From: Xanthomonas sp. NCPPB 1128
GTDB lineage: Bacteria; Pseudomonadota; Gammaproteobacteria; Xanthomonadales; Xanthomonadaceae
Reading direction: 5' to 3'
Length of the DNA stretch: 64,000 nucleotides
Assembly: GCF_001043115.1 (NCBI RefSeq)
Contig: NZ_LFME01000003.1
Location: 1-64,000, forward strand
The position numbers were made by a program, and so were the translations under genes. This document shows, in pieces, positions 47,773 to 59,000 of the stretch. Numbering within the stretch: the first letter of the stretch is position 1; every line of letters begins with the position of its first letter. The notes under the pieces were generated by a model, which saw only the letters and a program-made list of their open reading frames with translations, was not told where the DNA came from and did not search any database.

Positions 47773-48000
47773 GTCGTAGAGGCTCCCTGAAGTCGCGCCG
47801 CGTCACTGCACCCCTCGGCCAGCCACCTCTTTCGAAGGGTCTTCCGCGGCATCTTCCCGGGTGCGACGGCCGTTGCCCGGGGTGATCCCAGTCACATGCA
47901 GCACGTCACTGCCCACAGGCGACCAGACAGCAGGACGTCCGCCGCAGGCACGGGCGCAGCGCAGCAACTGGGATGGAAAGACCATCTCGATCGATTCGAT
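47773..48000. other. Gap before the chemoreceptor promoter
   Basis: No gene is seen. The last 150 bases become clearly richer in A/T toward the sigma-28-like promoter that follows. A 41-codon frame at 48049-48174 overlaps the chemoreceptor start and is not accepted as a gene. Confidence 0.5.
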
Positions 48001-48027
48001 TAAAGATCCCAATCGTTCGGCCGTTAA
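48001..48027 (+). promoter_or_regulatory. Sigma-28 (FliA) type promoter of the chemoreceptor gene
   Basis: TAAA (48001-48004), 15 bases, then GCCGTTAA (48020-48027) matches the flagellar sigma consensus TAAA-N15-GCCGATAA at all but one position. The chemoreceptor ATG is 121 bp downstream, leaving an A/T-rich leader. Confidence 0.8.
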
Positions 48028-48148
48028 GGAGAAACGAGGTAGACGAATATGCAATTGCGTCACGATTGCGTGAAATATTTGTTGCTTTTTGACTTCTATC
48101 AAGTTCGCGACCGTCCCTGGTACTCCCTTCCCCTGCTAGGACCAGAGC

Positions 48149-50332
48149 ATGACCGCTCTTCTGCACCGCTATAACGTCTCCCGACGCCTCTCCTTTGCCT
48201 TCGGCCTGCTCATCCTGCTGTCCTGCGGCCTGGTGGTCGGCGGCCTGTTCACCTTGTCGCAGGCGCGCACCCAACTGGATACCGTCGCCCGTCGCACGGT
48301 CTCCAGCATCGTCTATACCAACGAAATGCTCGATGCCAGCTCCGACATCGGCATCCAGTTGCGCAACATCGTGCTCCCCACCACGCAAGAAGAAAACATC
48401 GCCTTCGCCAAGATCATGGTGAAGGAACTGCGTCGCTATCGCGAGTACTGCGACAAGCTGTTCGCCCTGCCGGCCACGAATGCGCGCGATCGCGCACTGC
48501 GCGAGCAGATAAACCGCGCATATGCCGAGGCCAGCACCGTCAACCAGCAAGTGCTGGAATTGGGCCTCAACTACAAGTCCGACGACGCGATGAAGGTGCT
48601 GCTGCAGCAGGCCGCGCCGGCCACCCAGCGCTGGCGCGATGCGATCGGCACCTACGCCGGCTGGCAACGCAACAACGGCGAACAGGCCTACGCCGACGCG
48701 ACCGCGGTCATGGCACGCGGCCGCTTCCTGCTCATCGCCGGCGGCGTGGCCGTGGTACTGGTCAGCAGCCTGCTGGCCTGGCTGATCACCCGCAGCCTGA
48801 CCGTGCCGCTGGCCCGTGCCACCCGCGCCGCCGAGGCCATCGCCGACGGCCGCCTGGACAACGACGTGGCCACCGACGCGCGCGACGAACCCGGCCGCCT
48901 GCTGCTGGCGATGGGACGCATGCAGACCCAACTGCAGCGCTTCTCCCGCGAAACCACGCGGATGATCGAATTGCACGCGGACAAGGACGTGACCCACCGC
49001 ATGCCGCAGGACTTCCCCGGCGTGTACGGCGAGCTGAGCCAGGGCATCAACACCATGATGTTCGAGCACCTGGACGCCATCGTCGAGGCGATCGAGATCC
49101 TCAACGAGTACGCCCGCGGCGACCTGCGCCGCGACGCGCGCCGCCTGCCCGGCAGCCGTGCGGTGCTGCACGAATCGATGGACGCGGCCAAGGCCAGCCT
49201 GCTGGCGATCAACACCGAGATCAAGCGCCTGGCCGCCGCGGCTGCCGCCGGCGACTTCAGCGCGCGTGGCGATGCCGAGCTCTTCCAGCACGACTTCCGG
49301 CTGATGGTGCAGGACCTCAACGCAATGATGGAGGTCAGCGACGTCAACCTGGGCAAACTGTCGGCGCTGCTGCAGGCCATCGCCGGCGGCGACCTCACCG
49401 CGCGCATGCAGGGTGACTTCCATGGCGTGTTCGCGCGGATGCGCGACGATGCCAACGCCACCAGCAACCAGTTGACCGGCATTGTCGCGCGCATCCAGAC
49501 CGCGGCCAGCAGCATCAGCGCCGCCGCAGGCGAGATCGCCAGCGGCAACGACGACCTGTCGCGCCGCACCGAGCAGCAGGCCGCCAGCCTCGAAGAAACC
49601 GCGGCCTCCATGGAGGAGCTGACCTCCACCGTCCGCCAGAACGCCGAGCACGCGCGCCAGGCCAATCAGCTGGCGGTGGGCGCTGCCTCGGTCGCGTCCC
49701 AGGGCGGCGCGGTGGTCGGTCAGGTGGTCGCGACCATGAGCGGCATCGAGGCGTCCTCGAAGAAGATCGCCGACATCATCAGCGTCATCGACGGCATCGC
49801 CTTCCAGACCAACATCCTGGCGCTCAACGCCGCGGTGGAAGCGGCGCGGGCCGGCGACCAGGGCCGCGGCTTCGCGGTGGTCGCCAGCGAAGTGCGCACG
49901 CTCGCCCAGCGCTCGGCCGGTGCAGCGAAGGAGATCAAGACGCTGATCGACGACTCGGTCGGCCGCGTTGCCGAGGGCTCTGCCTTGGTCGACCAGGCCG
50001 GCAAGACCATGCAGGAAATCGTGGGTTCGGTGCAGCGCGTCACCGACATCATGGGCGAGATCTCGGCCGCCTCGCAGGAACAGTCCGCCGGCATCGAGCA
50101 GGTCAACCAGACCGTCACCCAGATGGACGAGGCCACCCAGCAGAACGCGGCGCTGGTGGAGGAGGCCACCGCCGCTGCGCGGTCGATGGAAGACCAGGCC
50201 GGCCAACTGACCCAGGCGGTGGCGGTATTCAAGATCGACACGCGTCATACCGCGGCACCCGGTGCGGCGCGCAGCGTGTCCGCGCCGCGCACGCAGGCAT
50301 CTGCCACCGAGGCGCTCGAACCCGCGGCCTGA
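48149..50332 (+). CDS. Methyl-accepting chemotaxis protein
   Basis: A 727-residue chemoreceptor. Residues about 14-36 (TM1) and 192-214 (TM2) flank a periplasmic four-helix-bundle sensor of about 155 residues. A HAMP domain (LTRS-type start near 215, then [13 protein letters not shown]) follows, with a further HAMP-like segment around 300-430. The signalling coiled coil has the conserved tip [20 protein letters not shown] near residue 555. It relays ligand binding to CheA through CheW; the ligand is not readable. A repetitive Ala/Ser/Thr C-terminus without a CheR-binding pentapeptide ends the protein. AGGA upstream supports ATG 48149, and a flagellar-type promoter precedes it. Confidence 0.94.
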   Translation: MTALLHRYNVSRRLSFAFGLLILLSCGLVVGGLFTLSQARTQLDTVARRTVSSIVYTNEMLDASSDIGIQLRNIVLPTTQEENIAFAKIMVKELRRYREYCDKLFALPATNARDRALREQINRAYAEASTVNQQVLELGLNYKSDDAMKVLLQQAAPATQRWRDAIGTYAGWQRNNGEQAYADATAVMARGRFLLIAGGVAVVLVSSLLAWLITRSLTVPLARATRAAEAIADGRLDNDVATDARDEPGRLLLAMGRMQTQLQRFSRETTRMIELHADKDVTHRMPQDFPGVYGELSQGINTMMFEHLDAIVEAIEILNEYARGDLRRDARRLPGSRAVLHESMDAAKASLLAINTEIKRLAAAAAAGDFSARGDAELFQHDFRLMVQDLNAMMEVSDVNLGKLSALLQAIAGGDLTARMQGDFHGVFARMRDDANATSNQLTGIVARIQTAASSISAAAGEIASGNDDLSRRTEQQAASLEETAASMEELTSTVRQNAEHARQANQLAVGAASVASQGGAVVGQVVATMSGIEASSKKIADIISVIDGIAFQTNILALNAAVEAARAGDQGRGFAVVASEVRTLAQRSAGAAKEIKTLIDDSVGRVAEGSALVDQAGKTMQEIVGSVQRVTDIMGEISAASQEQSAGIEQVNQTVTQMDEATQQNAALVEEATAAARSMEDQAGQLTQAVAVFKIDTRHTAAPGAARSVSAPRTQASATEALEPAA

Positions 50333-50456
50333 GCCACCGCGATACGGCCTGTGATGCGTCTTCCCGATGCATCGCAGGCCGTTCGCCGGCACCGACACCT
50401 GGCGGCGTCGGAGCCGGCTGCGGCACACTGTGCGCCTCCCCCTTGCGAGCGCGCCC

Positions 50457-51089
50457 ATGAAGATCGTCGAAGTCCGCCACCCGCTGGTGCAGCACAAGAT
50501 CGGCCTGTTGCGCGACGCGGCGCTGAGCACCAAGGGCTTCCGCGAACTGGTCACCGAGTTGGGCACCCTGCTCGGCTACGAGGCCACCGCCGACCTGGAG
50601 ACCGAGACCCACACCATGGACGGCTGGGCCGGCCCGACCCAGGTGCAGCGCATCGCCGGCGCCAAGATCACCCTGGTACCGATCCTGCGCGCCGGGCTGG
50701 GCATGCTGCCCGGCGTGCTGGCGCTGATTCCCGCGGCGCGGGTCAGCGTGGTCGGCCTGCAGCGCGACGAGGAGACGCTGCAACCGGTGCCCTACTTCGA
50801 ACGGCTCACCGGCCGCCTGGAAGAGCGTGATGCGCTGATCCTGGATCCGATGCTGGCCACCGGCGGCACCCTGATCGCCACCGTGGACATGCTCAAGCGC
50901 GCCGGCGCGCGGCGGATCAAGGGCATCTTCCTGGTCGCCGCGCCTGAAGGCCTGCAGGCGCTGGAAGCGGCGCATCCGGACGTGGAGGTGTACACCGCCG
51001 CCATCGACGACCACCTCAACGAGAAGGGCTACATCCTGCCGGGCCTGGGCGACGCCGGCGACCGCATCTTCGGCACCCGCCTGGGCTAG
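50457..51089 (+). CDS. upp: Uracil phosphoribosyltransferase
   Basis: A 210-residue UPRTase that starts [20 protein letters not shown]. The PRPP-binding loop is [11 protein letters not shown] (near residue 130) and the uracil-binding C-terminus is [16 protein letters not shown]. It makes UMP from uracil and PRPP in pyrimidine salvage. ATG 50457 is the family start. The TAG stop codon is contained in the first bases of a MITE-like element. No uraA permease gene is next to it. Confidence 0.97.
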   Translation: MKIVEVRHPLVQHKIGLLRDAALSTKGFRELVTELGTLLGYEATADLETETHTMDGWAGPTQVQRIAGAKITLVPILRAGLGMLPGVLALIPAARVSVVGLQRDEETLQPVPYFERLTGRLEERDALILDPMLATGGTLIATVDMLKRAGARRIKGIFLVAAPEGLQALEAAHPDVEVYTAAIDDHLNEKGYILPGLGDAGDRIFGTRLG

Positions 51090-51356
51090 GGCGTGTCATC
51101 AATCCCCGAGCATGCCGCGCCGCGGTTGCGCGTGCCTGTGGCAAGGAAGGACGAGGAAGTGGACGTGCGTCCACGCCCGAGCGATGACGCAGCCACGGGC
51201 GCGCGCAACCGCGGCCCTTCGGGTTGGGCCTGGCAGGCGCGCGGCCGGCGCCGCGCGGCTTGACCTGACGGCCAGTCAGGCGCTGCGCCACGCAACGCCG
51301 GCAGCGCGCCTGCCAGACCCAACGCGGCATACTCGGGAATGGGTGACACGCCCTAA
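51087..51356. repeat. MITE-like element, copy 2
   Basis: A 270-bp non-coding element, TAGGGCGTGTCATCAATCCC to GGGTGACACGCCCTAA. The 33-base ends are inverted repeats matching at 29 positions. An internal inverted repeat (GTTGGGCCTGGCAGGCGCGC against GCGCGCCTGCCAGACCCAAC) makes the whole highly palindromic. It is homologous end-to-end, in opposite orientation, to 19473-19733. Flanks CTAG and CTAA resemble the CTAR targets of IS5-family elements. It starts at the upp stop codon and ends 25 bp before the GH9 stop codon. Confidence 0.88.
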
Positions 51357-51381
51357 GCGACGCCCTCGCGCCGGCCGCGGA

Positions 51382-53112
51382 TCAGCGCTGCAGCACCTGC
51401 AGCCCGGCGCTCACGTACACCAGCGGCGCATTCCAGTTGATCGCCACTTCGTTGGTGGCGTAGCTGCATTCTTTGTCCAGGTACGACAGCGCCGGCAGCG
51501 ACGACGTGTAGGCGTGCTTGCACGCGTCCGCGTCCTGCTGCCCCGGCTGCGGGCCGCCGACCAGCCATCCCGGCACCGGCGTGGCCACGCCGTCGGCGAT
51601 GGAGATGCGATGGTGGATATGCATCGGCGAGCGCGCGCCGATGCCGGTGACGAAGGACATGCCCAGCGGGTTGCGGCCGAGCACGTAATCCAGTTGCGAC
51701 TGTGCGGCCTGCAGGTATTCGGGCTTGTGCTGCAGCTGGTAGGCCTGCAGCAGCATCATCGCCTGGTTCATCGCCGTGGCGTTGCTGCCCCAGTGGAAGT
51801 CGGCGTCGCGCATCGTCACCCGCCAGGCCGAGCCCTGCCACACCTGCACCAGATGATCGGCCAGCCCCTCGATCTCGTCGGCGATGCGCGCCTGGTCGGC
51901 GCGCGGGGTCAGCCGCGCGCGGTGCTGCGCCAGCGACATCCACGCCAACCCGCCGACCTGGCGCCAATCGGGCACGCTGGCCGGCACCTTGCGCGCCATC
52001 GCCGCCTCGTAGAACGCGTCGTCGGCGGTGGCCAGGTACAGCTCGGTCGCGGCCCAGGCGAACTCGTCGTCGAACCGGGTGTCTTCGTAGGCGCCGGTAT
52101 GCACGTCGGCCGGTTGCTTGTAGGCCACGTCCGGATGCGCCTGCGCCCAGGCCCAGGCGCGTCGCGACGCCTCCAGCATGCGCGTGGAGATGCCGCCGAA
52201 CTGCGCGTCGTACGGCGCGTAGATGCGGCTGGCCTGCGCCATCACCGCGGCGAAGTCGAGCGTGGCCGCGGTGCTCTTCTGCACCACGTAGCGCGGCGCG
52301 CGCGCCTGGTCCGGCATCTGCATGCCGGCGAAGTCCAGGTTGGTCAGCTTGTGGTACACGCCGCCGTCGTGCGGATCCTGCATCGCCAGCAGCCACTGCA
52401 GGTTCCAGTCGACCTCGCGCAGGATGTCCGGCACGTCGCCACCACTGTTGGGAATACCTTCGGGGTGGGTGCTGAAGTAGGTGGGGAACTGCTCGTAGGC
52501 GGCCAGCAGGGTGTAGACGGTGATGCCGGAGCTGACCACGTACTTGTTGTAGTCGCCGGCGTCGTACCAGCCCTTGGGCGCGGCGATCACGCTGCCGGCC
52601 GGGCGCTCCGGCGAGGCCGCCGAGGCATGCACGAGCACGTGGTCGTCCGGATGACCGGCAGCGCGCGCGTGGCGGCCGGCGTAGGCGCCGTCCAGCGCGG
52701 TGCTGGCACGGTTGTAGTAGTAGGCCTTGAGCGCGGCGCGCGACAGGGCGTTGTAGGCGTCTTCGCCGATGGCGAAGCTGTCCGACGGCGGCAGGCCGTC
52801 GACCTGCAGGCGATAGCGGCCGGGCGTGCGCAGCGCGGAGAAATCGGCGATGCGCACCGTCTGCTGCGCCGGCGGCCACGCCGCGGCGGCGCCGAGGGTG
52901 CCGCGCAGCACCACCTCGTCGCTGTCGGCGCGCGCGATCGAGAACGCGTCGCCGTGGCCGTCCGGCACCACCGCCAGCTTGCTCGCGGCAGGCAGGAAAC
53001 CGACCTGGTTCAGGCGGATCGGCGACGGCACGGCGGTGTCGGCATGCGAGGTGCAACCGCCCAGCAGCAGGCAGGCGAGGAACAGGCAGGACAGGGCATG
53101 GGGCAGCTTCAT
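51382..53112 (-). CDS. GH9 cellulase, lipoprotein
   Basis: A 576-residue glycoside hydrolase family 9 enzyme. The N-terminus is a lipoprotein signal with lipobox LLGGC (Cys20). An Ig-like CelD_N domain (about 28-115) is followed by the (alpha/alpha)6 catalytic domain: Asp184 and Asp187 in WYDAGDYNKYV (base/nucleophile water activation) and Glu555 in the ATNEVAINWNAP segment (proton donor), with MHIHHR near 490. It should cut beta-1,4-glucan from the cell envelope and is plausible in plant cell-wall attack. ATG 53112 is chosen because it gives the lipobox; an upstream ATG at 53133 is possible. No cellulose-binding module is present. Confidence 0.9.
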   Translation of the reverse strand: MKLPHALSCLFLACLLLGGCTSHADTAVPSPIRLNQVGFLPAASKLAVVPDGHGDAFSIARADSDEVVLRGTLGAAAAWPPAQQTVRIADFSALRTPGRYRLQVDGLPPSDSFAIGEDAYNALSRAALKAYYYNRASTALDGAYAGRHARAAGHPDDHVLVHASAASPERPAGSVIAAPKGWYDAGDYNKYVVSSGITVYTLLAAYEQFPTYFSTHPEGIPNSGGDVPDILREVDWNLQWLLAMQDPHDGGVYHKLTNLDFAGMQMPDQARAPRYVVQKSTAATLDFAAVMAQASRIYAPYDAQFGGISTRMLEASRRAWAWAQAHPDVAYKQPADVHTGAYEDTRFDDEFAWAATELYLATADDAFYEAAMARKVPASVPDWRQVGGLAWMSLAQHRARLTPRADQARIADEIEGLADHLVQVWQGSAWRVTMRDADFHWGSNATAMNQAMMLLQAYQLQHKPEYLQAAQSQLDYVLGRNPLGMSFVTGIGARSPMHIHHRISIADGVATPVPGWLVGGPQPGQQDADACKHAYTSSLPALSYLDKECSYATNEVAINWNAPLVYVSAGLQVLQR

Positions 53113-53300
53113 GCGCCGATACTGGCGGGCCATGATGACGGCTGCAAGCGCCACGTTGCGGACGTAACGGGTGCGGCCTGCGACGCGGGCAACGACGGCC
53201 ACAGGCGGCGTTCCTGACAGCGCCGTCAGCGAGGCGTCAGCGTGGGGTCGCCCTGCGGCGCCTACGGTGCAGGCCTGTTCCCGCTGCCGGCGCCGATCAC

Positions 53301-54800
53301 GTGACCGCCCTGCCCTCATCGCCCGCTTCCCGCCGCCTGGCGCCGCTCGCGCTACTGCCGAGCGTGGTGCTGTTAAGCGCCCTGCTCGGCGGCTGCATGG
53401 CCGGCCCGGACTACGTGCGCCCGGCGCCGCCGGCCGGCGCGCAGCAGCCGTTCGCCGAGGCCGACAGCCGCTGGACGCCCGCCGCGCCGGACGCGGCCAC
53501 CCCAGCGGTAGCGTGGTGGACCCGCTACGGCGATCCGCAGCTGGATGCCCTGGTCGAGCAGGCCGACCAAGCCAACCAGACCCTGCGCCAGGCCGAGGCG
53601 CGCTAGCGGCAGGCGCAGGCGCTGCTCGGCAGCGCGCGCGCCGCCGAGGCGCCGACCCTCGGCGTACAGGCCGCGACCACGCGCGAACGCACCGTCACGC
53701 CCAAGCCGGGCCTGCGCGATGCCGATACGTTGGGACTCAGCGCCAGCTGGGAGCCGGACTTCTGGGGCCGGGTCCGGCGCAGCGTCGAACAGGCCGGCGA
53801 CAACGCCCAGGCCAGCGCCGCCGACCTGGCGCAGGCGCGGCTGTCGCTGCAGGCCGCGGTCGTGGCGGATTACCTGCAGTTGCGCTTCGACGACCAGACC
53901 CTGGCGTTGTACCAGCGCACCCTGGCCGGGTACCGGGACGCGCTGCGCCTGACCCAGGCGCGGGTGCGCGCCGGCGTCGCCAGCGACGCCGACGTGGCCG
54001 CAGCCGAGGCCACTCTGCACAGCACCGAAGCGGCGTCGACCGACCTGGCGCTGTCGCGGCGGCAACTGGACCACGCCCTGGCGGTGCTGCTCGGCCACAC
54101 CCCCGCCGAATTCTCGCTGGCGGCCAGCGATGCACCGCTGCCGGCGCTGCCGCCGACCCCGCAAGCGCTGCCCTCGGTGCTGCTGCAGCGGCGCCCGGAC
54201 ATCGCCGGCGCCGAACGGCGCGTGGCCGCGGCCAACGCCGGTATCGGCATCGCCGTAGCGGCGTGGTTCCCGACCCTGTCGCTGAGCGCCAGTGGCGGCT
54301 ACGACGGCGCCGGGCTGGCTTCGCTGCTGAGCGTGCCGAACCGGGTCTGGGCGGTGGGCGCGGCGCTGGCCGGCACGCTGTTCGACGGCGGCGCCCGCCA
54401 CGCGCAACGCGCGCAGGCGCAAGCCAGCTTCGATGCGGCGGCGGCCAGCTACCGGCAAACCGTGTTGAGCGCGTTCCAGGGCGTGGAGGATCAACTCGCC
54501 GCCACGCGCGAACTGGCGCGCGAGGCGCAGCAACAGCGCAGCGCCGCCGACGCCGCGCAGCAGGCCGAGCGCGTGCTGATGGACCAGTACCGCGCCGGCA
54601 CCGCCCTGTACAGCGCGGTGATCGCCGCCCAGGCCAATGCGCTGGACGCGCAACGCAGCTTGCTGCAGGTGCAATCGCGCCAGTTCGGCGCCCAGGTCGC
54701 GCTGCTGGTCGCGCTGGGCGGCGACTGGGACAGCGCCCGTCTACCCGCCGTGCGCGGCGCCTCGCCGGGCGCCACGCCGGCTCCTGTCGTCCCGGAGTAA
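53301..54800 (+). pseudogene. RND efflux outer-membrane factor with in-frame amber codon
   Basis: A NodT/OprM-type outer-membrane lipoprotein. Its frame begins at GTG 53301, has a lipobox LLGGC near residue 32 and runs to 54800, except for one TAG at 53604-53606. On both sides the same frame continues the family sequence without a gap: LRQAEAR before it, RQAQALLGSARAAEAPTLG after it. A single base change from a tyrosine or glutamine codon explains it. The downstream part alone (from 53730) has no signal peptide. The gene heads an efflux operon whose other genes are intact. Readthrough or a sequence error are the alternatives to true loss. Confidence 0.85.
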
Positions 54801-54803
54801 CCC

Positions 54804-56006
54804 ATGTCCATCGCCGCTCCCACCCGCCCCGCCGATCCGCCAGCGCGCCATGCCGTGCCGCGGCGACGCTGGCCGTTCGTCGTCGCCGCGTTGCTGGTCG
54901 CGCTGCTGCTGGTGCTGTGGCTGCGCCCCCGCCACGCACCGGCCGCGGCCACGCCGCCGGTGCCGGTGACCAGTGCGCCGGTGCTGCGCAAGGACGTGCC
55001 GATCCGCCAGACCGGGATCGGCACCGTGCTGCCGATCGCCTCGGTGGCCGTGCACTCGCGCATCGACGGGCAACTGATCGACGTGGGCTTCGGCGAGGGC
55101 CAGGACGTCAGGGCCGGGCAGGTGCTGGCGCGGCTGGATCCGCGCACCTACCAGGCGCAACTGGCCGCGGCCACCGCGCAACTGGCCAAGGACAAGGCGC
55201 AGTTGGGCAATGCGCAGGCCGACCTGCAGCGCTACACGCAACTGCTGCAGGACAACGCCACCACCCGCCAGACCCTGGACACGCAGAAGGCGCTGGTGAC
55301 GCAACTGCGCGCCACCCTGCAGAGCGACCAGGCGGCGATCGACAGCGCGCGGGTGCAACTGGACTTCACCACCATCCGCGCGCCGATCAACGGCCGCGCC
55401 GGCGCGCGCCTGGTCGATCCAGGCAACATCGTCCACGCCAGCGATGCCGGCGGCCTGGTGGTGCTGAACCAGATCGACCCGATCGCGGTGCAGTTCACCC
55501 TGCCGGAAAGCGCGTTCCAGCAGATCAACGGCGCGCTGCATGCCGCGCCGTCGAGCGTGGGCGTGGATGCCGTCGACCACGGCAGCGGACAGGTGCTGGC
55601 GCATGGCACGCTCGCCCTGCTCAACAACCAGATCGACACCAGCACCGGCACCATCGCGATGAAGGCGCACTTCACCAACGCCGCGCACACGCTGTGGCCG
55701 GGACAGACGGTGGATGCACGCATCACCCTGGGCATGCGCGCCGCCGCGCTGGTGGTGCCGAGCGCGGCGGTGCAGCGCAGCCAGGACGGCGAGTTCGTGT
55801 ACGTGGTCGGCAGCGACGGCAGCGTGCGCGACCAGCCGGTGCAGGTGCTGGACGAGGCCGATGGCGAAACGGTGATCGGCCAAGGCCTGCAGGCCGGCCA
55901 ACGGGTGGTGGTGGATGGGCAGTACCGGCTGCATCCCGGAGCGAAGGTGGTCGAAGCCAAGCCTGCCAGGCACACCAAACCGGCCACGGCGGGAGCGCAC
56001 GCGTGA
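54804..56006 (+). CDS. RND efflux periplasmic adaptor (membrane fusion protein)
   Basis: A 400-residue adaptor with an N-terminal membrane anchor (about 25-48). The lipoyl halves lie around residues 70-110 and 200, with a coiled-coil hairpin between them (AATAQLAKDKAQLGNAQADL region, about 115-180), and a beta-barrel plus C-terminal domain follow (GQTVDARITLGMRAAALVVP). It resembles MdtA. It is 3 bp after the outer-membrane gene and overlaps the permease start (GTGA), so the trio is one operon. Confidence 0.92.
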   Translation: MSIAAPTRPADPPARHAVPRRRWPFVVAALLVALLLVLWLRPRHAPAAATPPVPVTSAPVLRKDVPIRQTGIGTVLPIASVAVHSRIDGQLIDVGFGEGQDVRAGQVLARLDPRTYQAQLAAATAQLAKDKAQLGNAQADLQRYTQLLQDNATTRQTLDTQKALVTQLRATLQSDQAAIDSARVQLDFTTIRAPINGRAGARLVDPGNIVHASDAGGLVVLNQIDPIAVQFTLPESAFQQINGALHAAPSSVGVDAVDHGSGQVLAHGTLALLNNQIDTSTGTIAMKAHFTNAAHTLWPGQTVDARITLGMRAAALVVPSAAVQRSQDGEFVYVVGSDGSVRDQPVQVLDEADGETVIGQGLQAGQRVVVDGQYRLHPGAKVVEAKPARHTKPATAGAHA

Positions 56007-59000
56007 GCGTCTCGGCCGCCTTCATCAAGCGCCCGATCGGCACCTCGCTGCTTGCCATGGCGCTGCTGTTGCTGGGCCTGGTGGCCTGGCCGCTGCTGCC
56101 GGTGGCGCCGCTGCCGCAGGTCGACTTCCCCACCATCCAGGTCTCGGCCAGCCTGCCCGGCGCCAGCCCGCAGACCATGGCCTCGAACGTGGCGCAGCCG
56201 CTGGAGCGGCAGCTGTCGTTGATCCCGGGCCTGAGCCAGATGACCTCGACCAGCGCGCTCGGCTCGACCCAGGTGACGTTGCAGTTCGACCTGGACCGCA
56301 ACATCGACGCCGCCGCGCTCGACGTGCAGACCGCGATCAACGCCGCGTCCGGGCAGTTGCCGAGTGCGCTGCCGAGCGCGCCGAGCTTCCGCAAGATCAA
56401 CCCGGCCGAATCGCCGGCGCTGATCCTGGCGGTGCAGTCGCGGGTGCTGCCGCTGACCCAGGTCAACGACTACGCCGACAACGTGCTGGCGCAGCAGATC
56501 TCGCGCATCTCCGGCGTGGGCCTGGTCAACCTGTACGGCGCGCAGAAGCCGGCGGTCCGCGTACAGGTGGACCCGGCCAAGCTGGCGGCGCTGGGGCTGA
56601 GCCTGGAGGACATCCGCGCGGTGATCGCCACCACCACGGTGAACGCGGCCACCGGCTCGATCGACGGCGCACGCCAGGCCTTCACCGTCTCCACCAACGA
56701 CCAATTGCTGCAGAGCCAGGCCTGGAACGACGCGGTGCTGGCCTGGCGCAACGGCGCGACGATCCGCGTGCGCGACGTCGGCACCGCGGTGGACGGGCCG
56801 GAGAACGCCAAGATCGCCGCCTGGGGCTTCGCCGGCGCCGCCGCGCCGGCCGACAGCGGCATCGTCAACGGCCGCGCGATCATGATCGCCATCACCAAGC
56901 AGCCCGGCGCCAACGTCATCGACACGGTGGAACAGGTCAAGGCCGCACTGCCCAAACTGATGGCGTCGATCCCGCCCAGCGTCAGCGTCAAGATCCTCGC
57001 CGACCGCACGCAGAACATCCGCGCCTCGGTGCGGGACGTGGAGTTCACCCTGCTGCTGTCGATCGTGCTGGTGGTGGCGGTGATCTTCGTGTTCCTGCGC
57101 AGCGCGGTGGTCACCCTGATCCCGAGCTTGACCGTGCCGCTGGCGATCCTCGGCACCGCGGCGCTGATGTACGTGCTCGGCTACAGCCTGGACAACCTAT
57201 CGCTGATGGGCCTGACCATCGCGGTCGGCTTCGTGGTCGACGACGCCATCGTGATGCTGGAGAACATCTACCGGCACATCGAGGACGGCATGGCGCCGCT
57301 GCAGGCGGCACTGCAGGGCGCGGCCGAGATCGGCTTCACCCTGGTCTCGATCTCGGTGTCGCTGGTGGCGGTGTTCATCCCGCTGCTGCTGATGGGCGGC
57401 ATCGTCGGCCGCCTGTTCCGCGAGTTCGCGGTGACGGTGAGCCTGACCATCCTGGTGTCGCTGCTGGTGTCGCTGACGCTGACCCCGATGCTGTGCGCGC
57501 GCCTGCTCAAGCCGCACGCCGAGCAGGCGCAGGGGCGCCTGGCGCGCGCGTTCGAGCGCGGCTTCGAGGCGATGCTGGCGGCGTACCGGCGCGGCCTGGA
57601 GACGGTGCTGCGGCACCCGCGGCTGACCCTGGCCAGCTTCCTGCTGACCGTGGCCACCAGCGTTGCGCTGTTCGTGGTGATGCCCAAGGGCTTCTTCCCG
57701 CAGCAGGACACCGGCTTCATCTCCGGCACCGCCGATTCGGCGCAGGACTCGTCCTCGGCGGCGATGCGCACCCGCATGCTGCAACTGGCCGACATCATCC
57801 GCCGCGATCCGGACGTGCTGTCCTTCGGCATGCAGACCGGCGCCAGCACCTTCAACTCCGGCACCTTCTCGATCGCGCTCAAACCCAAGGACGCAGGACG
57901 CACCGCCAGCGCCGACCAGGTGATCGCGCGGCTGCGCAAGCGCCTGGCGCACGTGCAGGGCGTCACCCTGTTCATGCAGGCCGGGCAGGACATCAACGTC
58001 GGCGGCCGCCTGGCCCGCACCCAGTACCAGTACACCCTCACAGACGCGAATCTCGACGAACTCAACACATGGGCGCCGCAGCTGCTGAAGGCGTTCCGGG
58101 CGCTGCCGCAACTGACCGACGTGGCCTCCGACCAGCAGAACGCCGCGCCGATCGCCAGCCTGACCATCGACCGCCAGCGCGCGGCCAGCTTCGGCATCAC
58201 CCCGCAGCAGATCGACGCGACCATCAACGACGCCATCGGCCAGCGCCAGGTCGCGCAGTACTTCACCCAGCTCAACAGCTACCACGTGGTGCTGGAAGTG
58301 ACGCCGGCGCTGCAGGGCGATCCGTCGCTGTTCCAGCGGCTGTACCTGACCTCGCCGTTGACCGGCAAGCAGGTGCCGCTATCCACCTTCGCCACGCTCG
58401 ACACCAGCAAGACCGGCTACCTGTCGGTGAGCCACCAGGGCCAGTTCCCGGCGGTGACCATCTCCTTCAACCTGGCGCCAGGGGCGGCGCTGGGCGATGC
58501 GGTGGACGCGATCGGCAAGGCGCAGGCGCAACTGCGGGTGCCGGCCACGCTCAGCGGCAGCTTCCAGGGCACCGCGCAGGCGTTCAGCGCCTCGCTGCGC
58601 ACCCAGCCGTATTTGATCCTGGCGGCGCTGATCGCGGTCTACATCGTGCTCGGGCTGCTCTACGAGAGCTACATCCACCCGCTGACCATCCTCTCCACCC
58701 TGCCCTCGGCCGGCGTCGGCGCGCTGCTGATCCTGATGGCCGGCGGCTACGACTTGAGCGTGATCGCGATGATCGGCATCATCCTGCTGATCGGCATCGT
58801 CAAGAAGAACGGGATCATGATGGTGGACTTCGCCCTGCATGCCGAACGCGAACGCGGGCTGTCCTCGCGCGATGCGATCTTCGAGGCCTGCCTGATGCGC
58901 TTCCGGCCGATCATGATGACCACCCTGTGTGCGCTGCTCGGCGGCCTGCCGCTGATGCTCAGCCACGGCGCCGGGTCGGAGCTGCGCCGGCCGCTGGGCT

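Noticed and set aside
48049-48174. A 41-codon frame between the sigma-28-like promoter and the chemoreceptor, possible leader peptide
   Set aside because: It has a weak ribosome site and overlaps the chemoreceptor start by 26 bases; no supporting conservation can be seen.
47906-50566. A long minus-strand open frame opposite the chemoreceptor
   Set aside because: It has Leu/Gly/Arg/His-biased composition typical of the antisense of a GC-rich gene, and no motif. The plus-strand chemoreceptor is unambiguous.
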